Counted from the stretch's first letter, positions 33,522 through 47,035 are shown. The stretch is 64,000 nucleotides of DNA from Diospyros lotus (GCF_014633365.1 NC_068347.1:26266493-26330492); one strand, 5' to 3'. The notes: generated from the letters alone by a model not told the origin. A program made the numbers and translations.

Positions 33522-35674
33522 ATGGAGCGGAAAAATCGACGTGGGATGTCTCCATTGTCTGCCATTCTCTTGGTGCTCTTCAGTTTGACCTGCCTCTCTG
33601 TTTCAGCTTCTGCTTCCACTTTCATTTCAGGTCGCTTAGAATTCCGATTGCTTAGGGAAAAAAAGAAAAAAAAAAAAAAAAAACCACAATCGATTGGTCA
33701 CCTTATTTTTAGGATTCCGTAGTAATTATTTTGGGTGTGTGTTGTATTGCAGGAGATGTATTTGGGGATCAAGTTTCGATGGGTCGGAACCTACTTCAAG
33801 CCAAGAAAGGTGCTTTAGTTTTTACATTTTATGCTTCAAATTTTGGACGGACGAAATATTTTTGTCGTTATTTTGGGTTCCATTGAGTTAAATATGACGA
33901 TTGATCTTTTTAGCTTCTTTCTGTCGCTTAATTTTTTAGTTTCTTGTTATTTTTTGGGTGTTGGGGAAGGAGGCGAGGAGCTTGAAGATTGATATAGGTA
34001 GGATCGTGCTTTATACTTGTAGGAGTCCATTCCTTTGTAACTTCATAAGTATATATAGAAAAGCTCAAGGGAGGCATCCCACCTCAGAGCCAATTTGGGG
34101 AAGCTTTGGAAGAGGCACCCAACTGAAAAAGGGCTGCTTCTGGGAGCTCTATGGATTTCTTTAAGTGAATTCCTTTGTGATTTCGGTGATGAACAATGGT
34201 TTGTTTTCTATTTTTAGTTGTATGCTCTATGGAGTTTGTTTTGTGTTTCGGGATTGCAAGCTAGAAATGACCGGCGAGCTAAAATTCAAGTAACTGATCT
34301 CATATAGTGGGATAAAAGCTTGATACGTAGTATCCAAATGATAATTAAAACTTTTGTTTTGTTCCGCGTGTGTTAACCATGTAATTAAAAGGAAATCAAT
34401 TGCAAAAGAAAAGGAGAGAATTTGGGATCAAGGCTTGCCATTGCTCCAAATTTCAAGCAGTTCTGATCTTTGTTGCCATTAAAGTTTATGCACATCAAGA
34501 TGCTATTTGAAACTTGCTATGAGCATTTTGCCAAAGACTTTATAGCACAGTGGTAAAAGTTCTATCTGGTGTCCATAACGGAGATATTAGCAACGTTTTG
34601 GTGTAGGCACATTTTCAAGATCGTTTGGAACATGGCAAGTGTAGTGTGAGGTTTTTCCATAGGCTTAAAGTGTGCACGTTAATTATTGAGTTCCTAGATT
34701 AGTGCTTGCAGTCCAACTCATCAAAGTTGAGTTCTTTCCAGCCGGGGGAGAATGATGGAAATCATGGGAACAAATATTTTGAGTAATATTATTTTAGGTC
34801 AAATATAGAAATTATCTTTCCTAGTTAATATTTTATTTATTATGTTTCAATTAGAGTTTATTAGCTCATATGATCTCCCTAGGGATGGTGTATTCTGCAT
34901 TTCTTTGTGCAGCTTTGATATTGGTATGATACTCATTTGAGTTTCTCCTATTGAGTTGTTTTGAAGTTGTTCTTCTTCCACTGGTTTTGCATCAAGATCT
35001 TGTGTATTTTCTACGTTTCTTGAACTTGGTTTGTCTCTGTAACCAAGTGTCGTTTGAACAACAAAAGGGTAAATCAAAATGTGAAGGCATCTAAAAATTT
35101 GTATCCCTGGAAGAATGGTCTAGTAATGTATTGCTTCATCTTACTTGCAGCTTGCCCTGTTAACTTTGAGTTTTTGAACTATACAATCATCACTAGCAAG
35201 TGTAAGGGCCCCCGGTACCCAGCCGATATGTGTTGTGCAGCTCTTGCAGAATTTGCTTGCCCTTACGCGGATGAGTTGAACGACTTAAGTAATGACTGCG
35301 CCTCAACCATGTTCAGCTACATCAACCTCTACGGTAAATACCCACCTGGCCTTTTCGCGAATGAGTGCAAGGGCGACAAAAAGGGGCTTCCGTGCCCCGC
35401 AAGCTCACCAGCAGAATCACCAAATGCCGATGGGATTCACTTCATAAGCCCCGCAAGCTCACCAGCAGAATCACAAAATGCCGATGGGAGTCACTTCATG
35501 AGCCCCTCAAGCTCACCAGCAGAATCACTAAATGCCGATGGGAGTCACTTCATGAGCCCCGCAAGCTCACCAGCAGAATCACCAAATGCCGGTGGGAGTC
35601 ACTTCATACGTAGTCCTCCCCCACTGCTAGTTCTCACAACAGGCCTTCTGTTGCTATTATTGCAACTATTCTGA
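33522..35674 (+). CDS. LORELEI-like GPI-anchored protein, copy 3, spliced, with repeat-expanded tether
   Basis: Exons are 33522-33630, 33753-33809 and 35151-35674, all GT..AG, joining in frame to 229 residues. Family members such as Arabidopsis LLG1 are about 165-170. It has a signal peptide (MERKNRRGMSPLSAILLVLF onward), GDVFGDQVSMGRNLLQAKK, and the LLG core ACPVNFEFLNYTIITSKC with all eight cysteines. Then come four 18-residue repeats of the type SPASSPAESPNADGSHFM, and a C-terminal tail SPPPLLVLTTGLLLLLLQLF. It keeps the features needed for secretion, glycosylation and GPI anchoring, and is the only complete anchored member in the window. The role inferred from the family is co-receptor and chaperone of FERONIA-type receptor kinases for RALF peptides at the plasma membrane. 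The long Ser/Pro/Ala-rich tether is unusual. Confidence 0.9.
33810..35150 (+). other. LLG copy 3 intron 2
   Basis: 1341 bases without exon signals. The part from 34600 matches copy 1 intron 2. A frame ending near 34807 repeats the gypsy-like C-terminal motif SSFQPGEND seen in copy 1. Confidence 0.6.
35395..35610 (+). repeat. Four 54-bp in-frame tandem repeats in LLG copy 3
   Basis: Units start at 35395, 35449, 35503 and 35557, each ccccgcaagctcaccagcag plus 34 more bases. Every unit is 18 codons, so the frame is kept. Copies 0, 1 and 2 have a single unit. The units differ by a few substitutions. Confidence 0.95.
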
Positions 35675-37450
35675 AGACTTCTACCTTATTTTCTGCACGA
35701 ATTTAATGTGTTTTTCATTAACCTCAGCCAAAATCACGGTTTCCAGATAGGTTTGAGGAATGCTTTCTTGTCAGCACCACATCTGCTAGGTTTTACATTC
35801 TTTAACTGTAACGAAAGATAAGCGTTTGTATCTGTTTGTGCATCATGTTACATGGTCAGATGATTTTAACTGCAAAATGAATCTCTTTGGCTTCTCTAAG
35901 ATCATATCTATCATATTAACTTCCACAGATTATGGAATCTATGTTCTGTATGGGCTTGTTTGGATGTCTACTGCATATAATATCCGGACATCTTTAATTT
36001 TTTTTTCAAGTAGTAGTTAAACTCACGGGGTATTTTTGTAATCTTTCAAGTGATTGAAAACATCCCAAGGGCATTTTTGAAATTTTAAGGGGCACAAACA
36101 AAATTGTTTCTAAGAATGGAGCTTAAGTGTCATATTTTAAAGATTTTTGGGGTGCTGGTATAAATCCCAAAAGTTAGGGGATAGAAACTAACAACCAAAA
36201 AATAGGAGTCCAAGGACCTATTTGCAAGGGGTTAATTGAAAAAAATGAATATAGAGGGGTTAAAGTGTAATTTTTAAAAATTCAGCAACTTGCAATGCAA
36301 CTTTCTTTGTTGTACAATCACATATCCAATGTTGGATCTCAATTGAGAGATCTAACCTAAGGATGAAGAAAAAAAAGGAAGAATGGATCGAATTGCAATT
36401 TCTAAGTGGTTTATATGGTTGATTTTATCTATAAATAATAGTTCTTTGTTGAATGTTAGACACGATTTTTTCAAATAGAGTAAGGGCTTGTAAAATTTGG
36501 ATAAGGGATTTTTATTCTTGTTCTCGTAAATATTTGGTAAGGTTGTGAGTGATGTTGGGTTCTTTTTGAAAAATTGGGTGTTGAATGTGGTGTAATTGGA
36601 ATTTGGGTTTGTTTGGTTGGAAAAACAAAAAAGAAATAGTGGAATTAATGGTCAAGGGAGGTAGAAAAAGAAGATCGGGTATTTTGGGGAATTTTAGTGA
36701 AGAATTGAGATTGATTTTGAAGAAACTAGTCTAGTAAGCAAAATGGAAAATAGCAAGGAATAAAAAAAGAAATAAGATGAAAAAAAAATGAAAAAAATAA
36801 AGGCAAAGGAAGTAAAATGAACAATAAGAGTTCCATTGTAGAAAATGGTTGGCAAAAAAAAAAGTGTAAAGCACATAACATAAAGTGTTGGACTTGTGCA
36901 TCAGTCATGCATTAGTAGGAAAAAAATGAAAATAATTAAAAAAAGAATAATTATAAAAAAAATAAGAAATATTTTGAAAGAAAAATTAAGTATTTGGGAG
37001 ATAGTCCAAGATTGGGACAAGCAATTTGGCTTGTCCATGTCACAAATAAAATGTTAGAAGTTACATATTATAAAACACTTTATCGATTTTTTTTCTAGAG
37101 TAATCAAGGTACAAGTATTTTATTTGTATAATTAACATAAAAATACATGATTGCATGGCAATGTGTTGAATATTATGTAATGAAATGTGAAATTTTATCT
37201 TGCACGTACTAATTACTATTTTTGAAAATTTTATATGAATATGCAATCCATGATTTGTTTATTTATGTCATAAATTTTGTGCAAAAATATTTTTGAAACA
37301 TATAGCTTATCTCAAAATATATATTTTTTTCTGTAAAACGTATAGATATGTAGATGTGATAGACAATTCACCAAAGAAGGTAGACATTAAGATAATGAAT
37401 TTATTCTTTAGAATTTCATACTTGCTTTCGTATTTATCTTCTGTGCTTTG
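35675..37450. repeat. LLG downstream flank, array unit 3
   Basis: 3' UTR and AT-rich flank matching the other units, more diverged. No gene is seen. Confidence 0.75.
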
Positions 37451-38215
37451 AAGATGATGTTATTTGACTCTTTCCTCCTCCTCCTCCTCCTTATTTTTCC
37501 TTGGAGAACATGGCAGAAGTGTAAGCACCAAGAATATCCTAGACTGTACCACATACAAAATTGAATCAATTGGATGGATTAATATTTCTTGTTTGGAAGT
37601 CCAAATTCCAAATAGGAAACAATGTAAGATGACTCTTCTGCTATCCATCAAAGTGCTAAATCACAATCATTTTAAGTTGCTTGTTTGGTTACGATATCTT
37701 TGAAAATCTAAGAATTCATATAATCCATCCAACCACCTGTCATTTGCTAGGTCATGACAACAATAACATTATTACCTTTGACATTTTTGGGCAAGTTAAC
37801 AACTCATTCATCAACTTCACACACAGCTAACATATATATCATCAAGATGCTGGTTAAACCACCCTACAACAGTCTTAACTAGCTCTGCAGGTTCATGGTC
37901 AACATCTTCACAATTTACACTTCCAAAACACTAGCATTTTCATTCTTCCAAGCACAACAAGAACACTCGCTGGAAACTGGTTTGTGATTACATTAGGTTT
38001 TTGAGGGCCAGTTTGATCTTTGATATTCTCAATACATTGAAATACAGTATCTATGAAATATTTCTGTAGAAAGGACATTTACAGTTCAAAGAACCAAGTA
38101 GATTCATTATTCCAATTATTATATTATATTCACCTCAGATTTTACAAGTTGAGTTTTATGTTGGCAAACGGGGTAAATTATCGAACATTGCCGGTGCAAA
38201 CTGGTTTGACAGTCT
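37451..38215. other. Spacer between the last LLG flank and ARP8
   Basis: 37451-37800 is unique to this unit and has a CTC repeat but no recognisable gene. 37800-38215 is the ARP8 3' flank shared by all units. Confidence 0.5.
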
Positions 38216-41200
38216 TCACCATATGAGGTTTCGCCTGGATGTATGTCGGAACTGTTTCTTTGCGATGCACCAGCGACCGGGGAAAGTGCTCAACTGTACC
38301 AAGGCAAAACAGAAATAGATATTAACTCGTGAATTGATAGTAGAGTATGAAAGTTGTATGTATTGCATTTTGTGAAGCCCTAATATTTGAATGCATAACT
38401 TCAGAAGGACCAGATTACCATTCTTTCGAATTAAATATTGCATGACACTAGCTTAACCAGCTCACATTCTAAGATGTTGCAGCAGACCATCACTTGTGGA
38501 TTGAGAAAAAGCTTTAATTAATGAGAAAAAAAAAAGCTTTAAATTTATCACCAATGCAGCCATACAAGTAAATTAGTGATCTTTGCGTGTCCGTAGATAA
38601 TCAACAGAGTGCAGTAGCTTACATTACTGATGAGCTTTGCTCCGAACCATGCAGAATCTACACCATAGGGAGCAGAAATCACTCTTATTCCAGAGGATAC
38701 CGAATGAGGAAGAAGTCTGCTGAGTTCCTTCTCTAACCTTCCTGGAAAATAAAGATCAAAGAGGTATAAAAGGTTTTCATTCAACAGATATATGCACCTC
38801 ATTTAATTATTCAATGGCCTGCATCTATATATTTATTCTTTAATATTTATTGGTAAGGTTGCGCCTTTGTAACAAAAAAGATCATGGGTTTGAGAAGTGG
38901 ATACAGCCTTTTTTCAAAGCACGGGTCAGGTTGCATATTAAAATGATCCTCCCTTGACCCTGGCAAAGTGGGAGCGTCGTGCAGGATGCCCCTTATAGTT
39001 GTTCCCTCTCTTCTCAAACCCAGTCATAGAGAAAATCAATACACATAAATGAATGGCATTGACCTGCTAGTCCCGGTAAACAAGCAGACCCTCCAGTCAA
39101 AACTACAGTCTTGAACCAAGTGTCATCACCAGTCAATTCTGCAGCTTGGCAACGGTTAATGCATATTGCCACTGCCCGTTGCAAACCCAATGCACGTCTG
39201 TACCAGAGAGCATGTAATAATTTCACCAGAAAAACAAGGTGCCAAGCAAGGAAAAACATAAGAGAAGGTTCAAGTATAAGCAATAATTTATTATTCTAGA
39301 TCTAATTATAGAAATACATAGGTAAAAAGATCCCCATTAACTATCATGGAAATGACTTGATCCTAAGATGTTGGTGCAACTTTATTTGTTTGGATAATGA
39401 CGCTGGGCTATATACAGCAGGAGGCTCCCTCCCTGCCATGGTGATTTCATCCAAAATTTCTGGTATCAACAGCATGGGACTTTTATCAGCCAGGATGCTT
39501 GTGATACCATGAAAGCAACAATTGAAGAACCACAATCCTTAAACCAACCTATTTTAATAACTAACTTGTCAAGTTCATTTTGAGACCTGTTAATCTGCAC
39601 AAAGCTTTGCTTAGAAGTTGCACTTGGATTGAGATAAATGTTTGTGATAAAGTGCAATAAATATCAATCTAGGACATACTAAAATACAACTGAATCGTAA
39701 TGTAGAGATCAAAATCCCATTCTGAAGATTTTGCATTTCATATTAAACAAGTAGATAGTACAGGACAGTGTGACTTTTTTGTACTCCTCTCTGACTTTCA
39801 AGACCATGCTTCAGTCATGAGAGACATCAAACCATGCAAATGTTTCTTGTGAGGACATCATTTTTATAACATTTCATCAGATGACTTCCACATAAACAAC
39901 TTTCCCTGGTATTGGCATCCAGGACAGTGCCACACCACGTTACATGAAGCAAGAAGTTTTGGGATACTTACACTCCTGCAATATGTGGCTGAAATAGTAT
40001 CTCCCCTGTTTGAAATCGTTCTTTTGAAAGAGTAAACCAACCTTCTGGTGCAACTTCAAATGATGCTTGTGTATCTTTGGATAGCTCAGCTTCATAATCA
40101 AGAGCAATATAACATAGGTTCTGTGATTGCACTCAACTAAGAATCAGCTAACATGATATTGTGTGATTAAACTTACCAGAAAAAAAAAAAAAAAAAAACG
40201 ATATCATGTGATTAAGCAAGAGCAGTATTTGTTATTGAAAGAACACTGGCATCATAACCACGTTTGTGAAGTATGGAAAATCACTGAAATGTCTTATTAG
40301 CAGGATTCATTTAATTTAGTGGCCGTTTGACAGGGATTTCAGCTTTCATTTTTTTTTTTTTTTTTTTTTGGTGCTCAGTTTATGTTTTTGCTAAAAAAAA
40401 TGAAAGCTTAACATGTTTAACAACCATGTTATGTTTTCAGTTTTGTATTTGATTTTTTTTATTTTTTTGTATTTTTTTGTATTTTTTCTCCCCACTCCTG
40501 CTACCAGCAAGTCACTAAACACATCAATGAGCCATAAGGGTCATTAGCGATGTCCTGAGGATGGTTGTCAGCAGTGAGGGGATAGGGGGAAAGGAAGAAA
40601 ATGATAACAAAATAAAAATTAGGAAGATACTTTTTTTCTTGCTTTCTAAATTTTTCAAAAGTTTTTAAAAAATTTCAACATTTTGAAAAACAAAGATGAG
40701 TAACCAAATGCTATTTCTGTTTTCCTTTTCAAAATAACAAATTGAAAATGAAAGCCCTGCCAAATGGACCCTGCAGATATCTTCCAGATGCCACTCAAAA
40801 CATGAGTTCCAGCAAGCTCAGATAATGGGATTTGTGATTCCCAAGATACTGTACTCATCCATATCAAGTTGAGAGCTAGAAAGTAGTTTGTGTTCCAGGA
40901 GGGTTAACTGATGCCATGAGCTGTTCACCATCAAAAAGAGGGCTATCTAAATTAAATATGTCTCCAAAACAAAGTATGTATAAGGTAACACAATATTTTA
41001 TTTCCAACAAAACCAACTTTCAAGTTAGGTTTCTGTTTTTACTTTCTTTCTTTCTTTCTTTTTTGGATAGATAAACATTAATTATCAAGTTTGGTTTCGA
41101 TCATCAGGCTGGAACTGGCAAATCTATTATAGCTAGGTATCATGAGGTGTGTGTTGATCCCACATCAAATGTGTAAAGTGATCCTGGGCTAAACAAGAGG

Positions 41201-44200
41201 AGAGTAGATAACACTGACTAATAACTTTTTGGGTTGGATGGCAAGCATCAAGCCTGTAACAAGTAATGCCATAGGCACTATCACGTGACTTGGGGGTGCT
41301 GCATGTGATTAGTGAGGGTACCAGGAATTGGGCAGAGGAGCCTATTACAGAGCTGATTCTGCAGATGCCTACAGCGTGGTTCTAGGCTATGAAGGGGGGA
41401 TGGGCAACACCACCTAACAATTGCTTTTGGGTTGGAAAGTGAACGCCCATGGGGTTTTCCTAACAGATATTTGGAGCAGGACAAATTCCGAGTTCCTTTC
41501 TGGCTTTTACCATCATTTCTCACCAAGAATTTGTTCACATGTAAACTTCACCACCTAAGACCAATACTAGTAACAATGATAAAGTGGAAGAACTCCAGTT
41601 TTCTTGTGTATGGCACTATGGTTGAAGAACACTTACGTGTAATTGAAAGACCAAGAAGATTAGGTGAAGGGATAGTCTATGAGCCTCAAATGGGGAGTTA
41701 AAGTGACTAAAACCATTTTGTATGATGGACACTAGCCAACACATGCGATATCACTCATTAGAAACCAACTGAAAATTCTTAAGAAGTCTTAAGGAATTTG
41801 TGGCTACACCATCTTATATGAACTGACGCTCCACTACTGTAGGGTCAGGTTCTCCTAGGTGATTGAACCAAATGCACCCATTTAAGATGAAAGTGAGACT
41901 TGGCTCCTGCTGTAATTTTTTTTTTTTGCTCAATATGTTCCTGCTGTAATACTATGTTAAAACCAACTCTAAAAAAATTGGCACGAGAGACATTATTAAC
42001 TTAAATCATTCCACACAGTTGACATACTACCTGCTCATATCATCACCAATTCAAATCATTGCAAGGATATCTTGTAAATTTATAAAAAGGCTGTGTTGTT
42101 CATGAACCAAATCCGATAACCAAGAAAACATGACTATACACACATAATTCAACAAGAAAAATCTTAGCCACCGACACAACAGAATCTTTACACTTGTTAT
42201 CTGTTACTGATACATATGCACTTTTGCTGACTCTTCACAAGCATACAGTAGGCTAACTAGGATGAGTAATTGAAGGCCGTGGTTCAAAGTTAGAATAACC
42301 AATTAGTTATCCTGATGCAGACGTCAGATTTACTCACATGTCAACAAGATATCTGGCCAAAATTTTCCCATTAAAAGGAGGAAGTTGAACCAATACAAGA
42401 GCATACAGAAAAAAGGATGGTGTCAGTACCTCTTTCAATGAGCGCACAGTGTAAATAGACTCAAAATGTATATTCTTCTGCTGCATCAGATCCCTAAGGA
42501 ATGTTGTAAGTTTCAATGCTCCCACACCCAAAACTTCAACACCCACCTTTCGCATGACTTTACCATGTAAAACTGCAAAACAAAATCTAAACCTTAAAAT
42601 ATTGTTGTCCCAGGTAATACTAATGCACAGTTAGTGAAACAGGAACTCAAACTGGGCACCAAGTAAAAGAGAATAAGCAAACAGTATGAAGACATAGTGC
42701 TAGTTTACACATAACCATGATAAAATCAGAGGAATGAAGATTAATGGATTGCTAAAGATGATTATTGGCCAGAAATAGAAATATAAGATTTCTGAAAATG
42801 GATGTAAAAAACAAAGCATTCTAAGCAGTCAATAACAACAATGCCTGAACAGGGAAGTATAAGCATTTCATGAAACTTCAAGTAATTAATTGGAATTAGA
42901 AAGTTTTCTCGAGTTTTAGAACCCCCTGCTTATTACAACTGCAGGAGAGGTCCTTGAAATTTAGGAGATCCTATAGCTTACTTGGAACAACAGAGGTCTG
43001 GTTGAACCCAATGTTAACAACAATTCCTGAAGTTCGTCTTGCCGCATACAAAGCTAAAGTTGCCTACACTTATTATAACAACTGCATTAGCATAACAGAT
43101 GACAAGAAACAAACAGTTTCACTAGTCATTCATAGAGAAATGAAATCAGGTATGATATAAAATATGTCAATACGCACTACAACTAAGTGTCTGATACAGC
43201 CTATATAATAGCCCTCACTCAATTCTGATGTATACTGCTGGGTAAAAGTTACACTATAACTCTGTTTTCAATCCCTTCAAAAGCTCTCAAATTCCTTTTA
43301 TGCCAAATATGGCATATGAGAAAGAAAGTGATAGACTCCAAACCAGAGCCAATCTTGCTTTAGGGAAAGCCCCCCACTAACCCATGAAGTCAATATCTGA
43401 AGCTGGTCAACAAAACCTCTTACATAAAAGAAAAAGAGTCTAAAGAACATGGGAAATAGAACAATGTTAAAAGTAAATGATCCACCAACTCTTCATCTCT
43501 TTGACAAAGAAAGCTGAAACAAGAGGTATTTGAGAATGCATTCTTCTCTTGCTCTTTCCATTGAGCTGATCACATGTATATATACAGGTTTGACAGCTAT
43601 CTCCTAAGAATTTAAAACAAGAAAAAACTATCCATCTCCTATAATCAAGGAGATTTTTATTTCTTATCTTCTCCTAACAAACCTATCTACCTATTTTCTT
43701 ATATTCTCCTCCTTATCTTCTCCTCTAACAAACCTAATCTAATCCCCTGAAAAATACAATACAAAAAAATAGAAAGTAAAAGAGATAAATATCTAGCAAA
43801 TCGTAAATCTCCAACAAAAGCACTAATTGACCACTACTTGACTGTCATCTCTTAGGATGTCCAAGGTAACAATGGCACTGCCACAAGAAAAGCCATCCTA
43901 GGAAGAGCCTTAGACCTCCATAAGGATTTCTAAGGGAAATCTGAATACCTGTGTCCCAAAGGGGAAAGGACAAGAGCAAACATACCAGACTCAATACCTA
44001 ACAGATGCATTTGGCATCTATCTTCACCCTGGCTTGGACTTAAGACAACTATGCAAATGTAAAACAAAGCAGTTAAGGAAACAACTTACTAGTCTTGAAA
44101 ATTGCATTTGAACACAAGGGACCAAATTAAGTGATTTGAGCTAAAATAAAAACTCATTGAAAAAGATGTTCTTATCCCTTGCAACGGTAAATAAGAAGGG

Positions 44201-46024
44201 AAAGATCTCACTAGTTGCCTATAGCCACACCAACCATCAAATCAAAAATTACCAACTCCACTTTTTGTGAAAATCCAGCAACCAGCTGTTCAAATTGAGC
44301 AAAATCTCACGCCTAATTTGTCTATAGTTACTAGAATTTTTTTCTTCCAGTTTAACCGTACCCTACTATATCTTTTTACCATACTCATGACCAATAAACT
44401 TAAGGGTTTCAAAACCATGGATTTGCCTATTCAATACATAGTCATATTGGCCAATTAATACTAACAAATAAAATGACATGCAAGTAACAACAGTCATATA
44501 TGATTTCTTTTATATGAATGCATATGATCAACCCACCAATCCTAGCCAACCAAGCTATATAATCAACAAGTTGTCACAACACCTATAGCTTAAAACTCTT
44601 GTCAAGTCTACATACATGGTTACCGCGAATGCTTCAACCACCTGAGGTGCCTTCAAAGTTTTCCAGTATCTTTCTGCTCAAGAATACAGGTATAACATTA
44701 TGAATGAGCTTAAACATGAATCCTGTGAGCATAAGCTTGTAAGTGATCTCTCATGCATGTAAGGCATGCAGAGGCAGCCCGTAGACTTATATTTGCTAGG
44801 GTCAGAGGTACAAATAGGAAAATGTACAAAGGCACACAATTCCAAGACAAATCAACCTTCTTCTGGGAAAAGGCTTGCAACCTACTGAAGGTGGTTAAAA
44901 CTTGCTCAAGCTGTACATGAAGAAGGAATCAACAGGGCAGCTAGAGCAGCCTCTTAGCTCCTCCTTGGTTGTACTCTTCTAGATCAAATCAAACTAGACC
45001 AGCTTACCAAATAAGCTGTTGAAAGATCCTATAAATTGGGTAGCATATAAGCTCTTCATGATTTGCCAAACAGGTAGAAAGAATTTTTAATCACTTGAAG
45101 AGCTTTAAGCTCCCTTTGACCAAAATTTTAAGCTAAGCCAAACACCCTCTAAGAAAAATCTAATCTCATTAAAGTTCAATTGAAATTAACTCTCAACCAT
45201 GTTTGTCCATGGACTGCCAAGATAAATGCTGCAAAACCTTAATTTGGTAGCTTCTTTCCAAGTTTGTAAATATGCCCTACATTATGTTTAGACTTTGTTA
45301 TCAGAAGAAAAGACCTACGTTAGTGGGCCTACAAACGAATTAAACAGTTGCATGCAAGAGTTGTGAACCAGAACTTTGGGACTTCGCATACATATAGCTA
45401 GTTCCTCCCTAGACACTAGGGATTGTTCTACCACTCAAGTCCACTGTGAGATAAGCATCACTAATCTATCCTTTAGTATATACTCCTTCAGCATATAGGC
45501 AAGAAGATGAACTTATTCACGTGTTTATGTACTTCCTTCACAGTTACACTTCTAGAAGATATATATGGTTTGGTAGAGGTGCTATGATATGAAGCCAAAA
45601 ATAATCAGCTGGATAGTCCCCAACAAGGTCCCATCAAACCCTAAAAGAGCACCCCCAATTTTCCTCTGGTTAAAGTTCTCATACACAATCTAAGAGGGGC
45701 GGGGCAGCAAGGGAAGGCAATTTACCTACTTAGGTAATTCCCATCTTTATATCCACTAGAAAGCAAAGCAAGAAGAAACACAAAAACCTATAAGACCTTG
45801 AAATGTATATATCAGATGAATCTTCCCCCGTCATTACAACCTTAAAACCTCTTTAACTTCTCTTTACATCATTTGCATATTAAATCAACTGGAATAAACT
45901 CAGAATAAAGTAAAAAAATACCGTACTTGGTTGATAGCACAAACAGCTGGGACATTCATGTCAAGCAGAACTGAGTAGAAGATTTCTTTTAGTTGTCTTC
46001 TTAATGCTTTAGCAGATTCAGTAT
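38216..46024 (-). CDS. ARP8: Actin-related protein 8, C-terminal seven exons (5' exons outside window)
   Basis: Exons from 5' to 3' on the - strand: 46024-45927 (DTESAKALRRQLKE.. to INQ), 43063-42982 (ATLALYAARRTSGIVVNIGF), 42572-42430 (LHGKVMRKVGVEVLGVGALK.. to SLKE), 40120-39972 (NLCYIALDYEAELSKDTQAS..), 39197-39064 (RALGLQRAVAICINRCQAAE.., TWFKTVVLTGGSACLPGLA), 38741-38623 (GRLEKELSRLLPHSVSSGIR..) and 38293-38216 (LSTFPGRWCIAKKQFRHTSR..). All borders are GT..AG and phases agree. The sequence closely follows plant ARP8, which joins an F-box to an actin fold and is reported nuclear. TGGSACLPGL is the conserved actin-fold glycine loop. The F-box and first actin subdomain are upstream. The first visible exon needs a donor base from an exon I could not find up to 64000, so the intron before it spans at least 18 kb. 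Confidence 0.88.
38851..38996 (+). mobile_element. Au-like SINE, full-length copy inside an ARP8 intron
   Basis: A tRNA-derived plant SINE. Box B-like gggtttgagaagtgg is followed by acagccttttttcaaagcac, gggtcaggttgcatatt, and the typical 3' end tggcaaagtgggagcgtcgt plus gcaggatgcccc. The order of these motifs matches the Au SINE family as I recall it. It lies in the intron between exons 39197-39064 and 38741-38623. The first half is the segment present at the other three array junctions. Confidence 0.7.
40321..40770. mobile_element. hAT-type MITE in an ARP8 intron
   Basis: Imperfect terminal inverted repeats: ggccgtttgacagggatttc, agctttcatttt on the left, against the complement of aaaatgaaagccctgccaaa, tggacc on the right. 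The interior is T-rich and then A-rich, with no coding potential. No clear target duplication was found. Confidence 0.65.
40771..42429 (-). other. ARP8 intron, remainder
   Basis: Intronic sequence between exons 42572-42430 and 40120-39972. No other gene or clear element was recognised; short open frames here are chance. Confidence 0.6.
43064..45926 (-). other. Large ARP8 intron
   Basis: 2.9 kb between two ARP8 exons. 43480-43780 is rich in tctcct/aacaaac and might be an old LTR piece, but no ends were found. No coding signal is seen. Confidence 0.6.
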
Positions 46025-47035
46025 CTGAAATAATCAATAAAAGAACCAGCAAAGAAAATCAAATTGCAGGAATGATTATCAAGTAATAAAAGCATAGCAC
46101 TTTGATTGAACGCAAAAAACATTTTTATATGTTCTTCTGTGAACATTCAGTATCAAGTTTGTACAATGAGATAAAGGGTATTCCACTTTTATCTTTATCA
46201 ATAAGGATTCTAGTTCAGCATGAAAAACCACTTTTTGTGGCTATGCTATAGTGATAAACATTATTTTTGTCATAGAAGAGTGTGAAAACTGATATTTTTC
46301 ATAGCTTTTTATTTGATCATATCAAAACATCTACCACATGACCCTGAATTTCAGAAAAGCTTCCCCATAAAAAGGTGACAATAAGGAAAAAGGATTATGC
46401 AGTTTCTTTTACACATAAATTGGTTAATGGGATGACAACCTAACAGTCAAGAATCATACATGAAGGAACTGAGTGCATCAACAAATAAACAGGCCTTCCT
46501 AACCATTGATGCCATCGAAGTAAATCATTTTAAGCTAATGATAGAAAGATTTTCCAGTTACTTTTGAGTCTAGTGTCTAGTCTTTCAAAAATTTCTCAAA
46601 GTACCTACAAACTTTGTTACACTTAAAAACCAATCATGACATTCCTTCATCTTTCACATAATAGGTGCATCCAAAATAGTACCTGTCTATAACATATTAT
46701 ATTAGTTAATATCAACCATTGATTCTTGTAGACATGGAGCTCTTACCCACATTATGAAATAAAGGGAAAAAAATAAAAGATATGGGTATTGAAACAGTAA
46801 GAGATCTAAAATTAGATAATCAAATATTTTATCAGAGTATAGGGAAAACAAAATTTAGACACTATTGGAGTTTAAAAGTGAATAATATTTAAGTAACACT
46901 CTTTAAAATGGTTTATCAAGGGTACACAGCCTTACTCTTGCTCTGTTAATAAGTTGTTTCCACCACTCGAACCCATGACCTTCCAGTCACAACAATAAAA
47001 AACAAAAGCACATTATAATACAAGGTTTTAAACAC
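46025..47035 (-). other. Start of a very long ARP8 intron
   Basis: AT-rich, intron-like sequence directly upstream of the first visible ARP8 exon. I looked here for the preceding exon (a PIVVSxPxCHxD-type motif in the family) and did not find it. Confidence 0.5.

Noticed and set aside
35365..35613. An 82-codon second frame across the LLG copy 3 repeats
   Set aside because: A shadow of the 54-bp repeat, whose length is divisible by three and so keeps any frame open.
43480..43780. Possible old LTR in an ARP8 intron
   Set aside because: The pyrimidine-rich look is suggestive, but I found no TG..CA ends, partner or target duplication.
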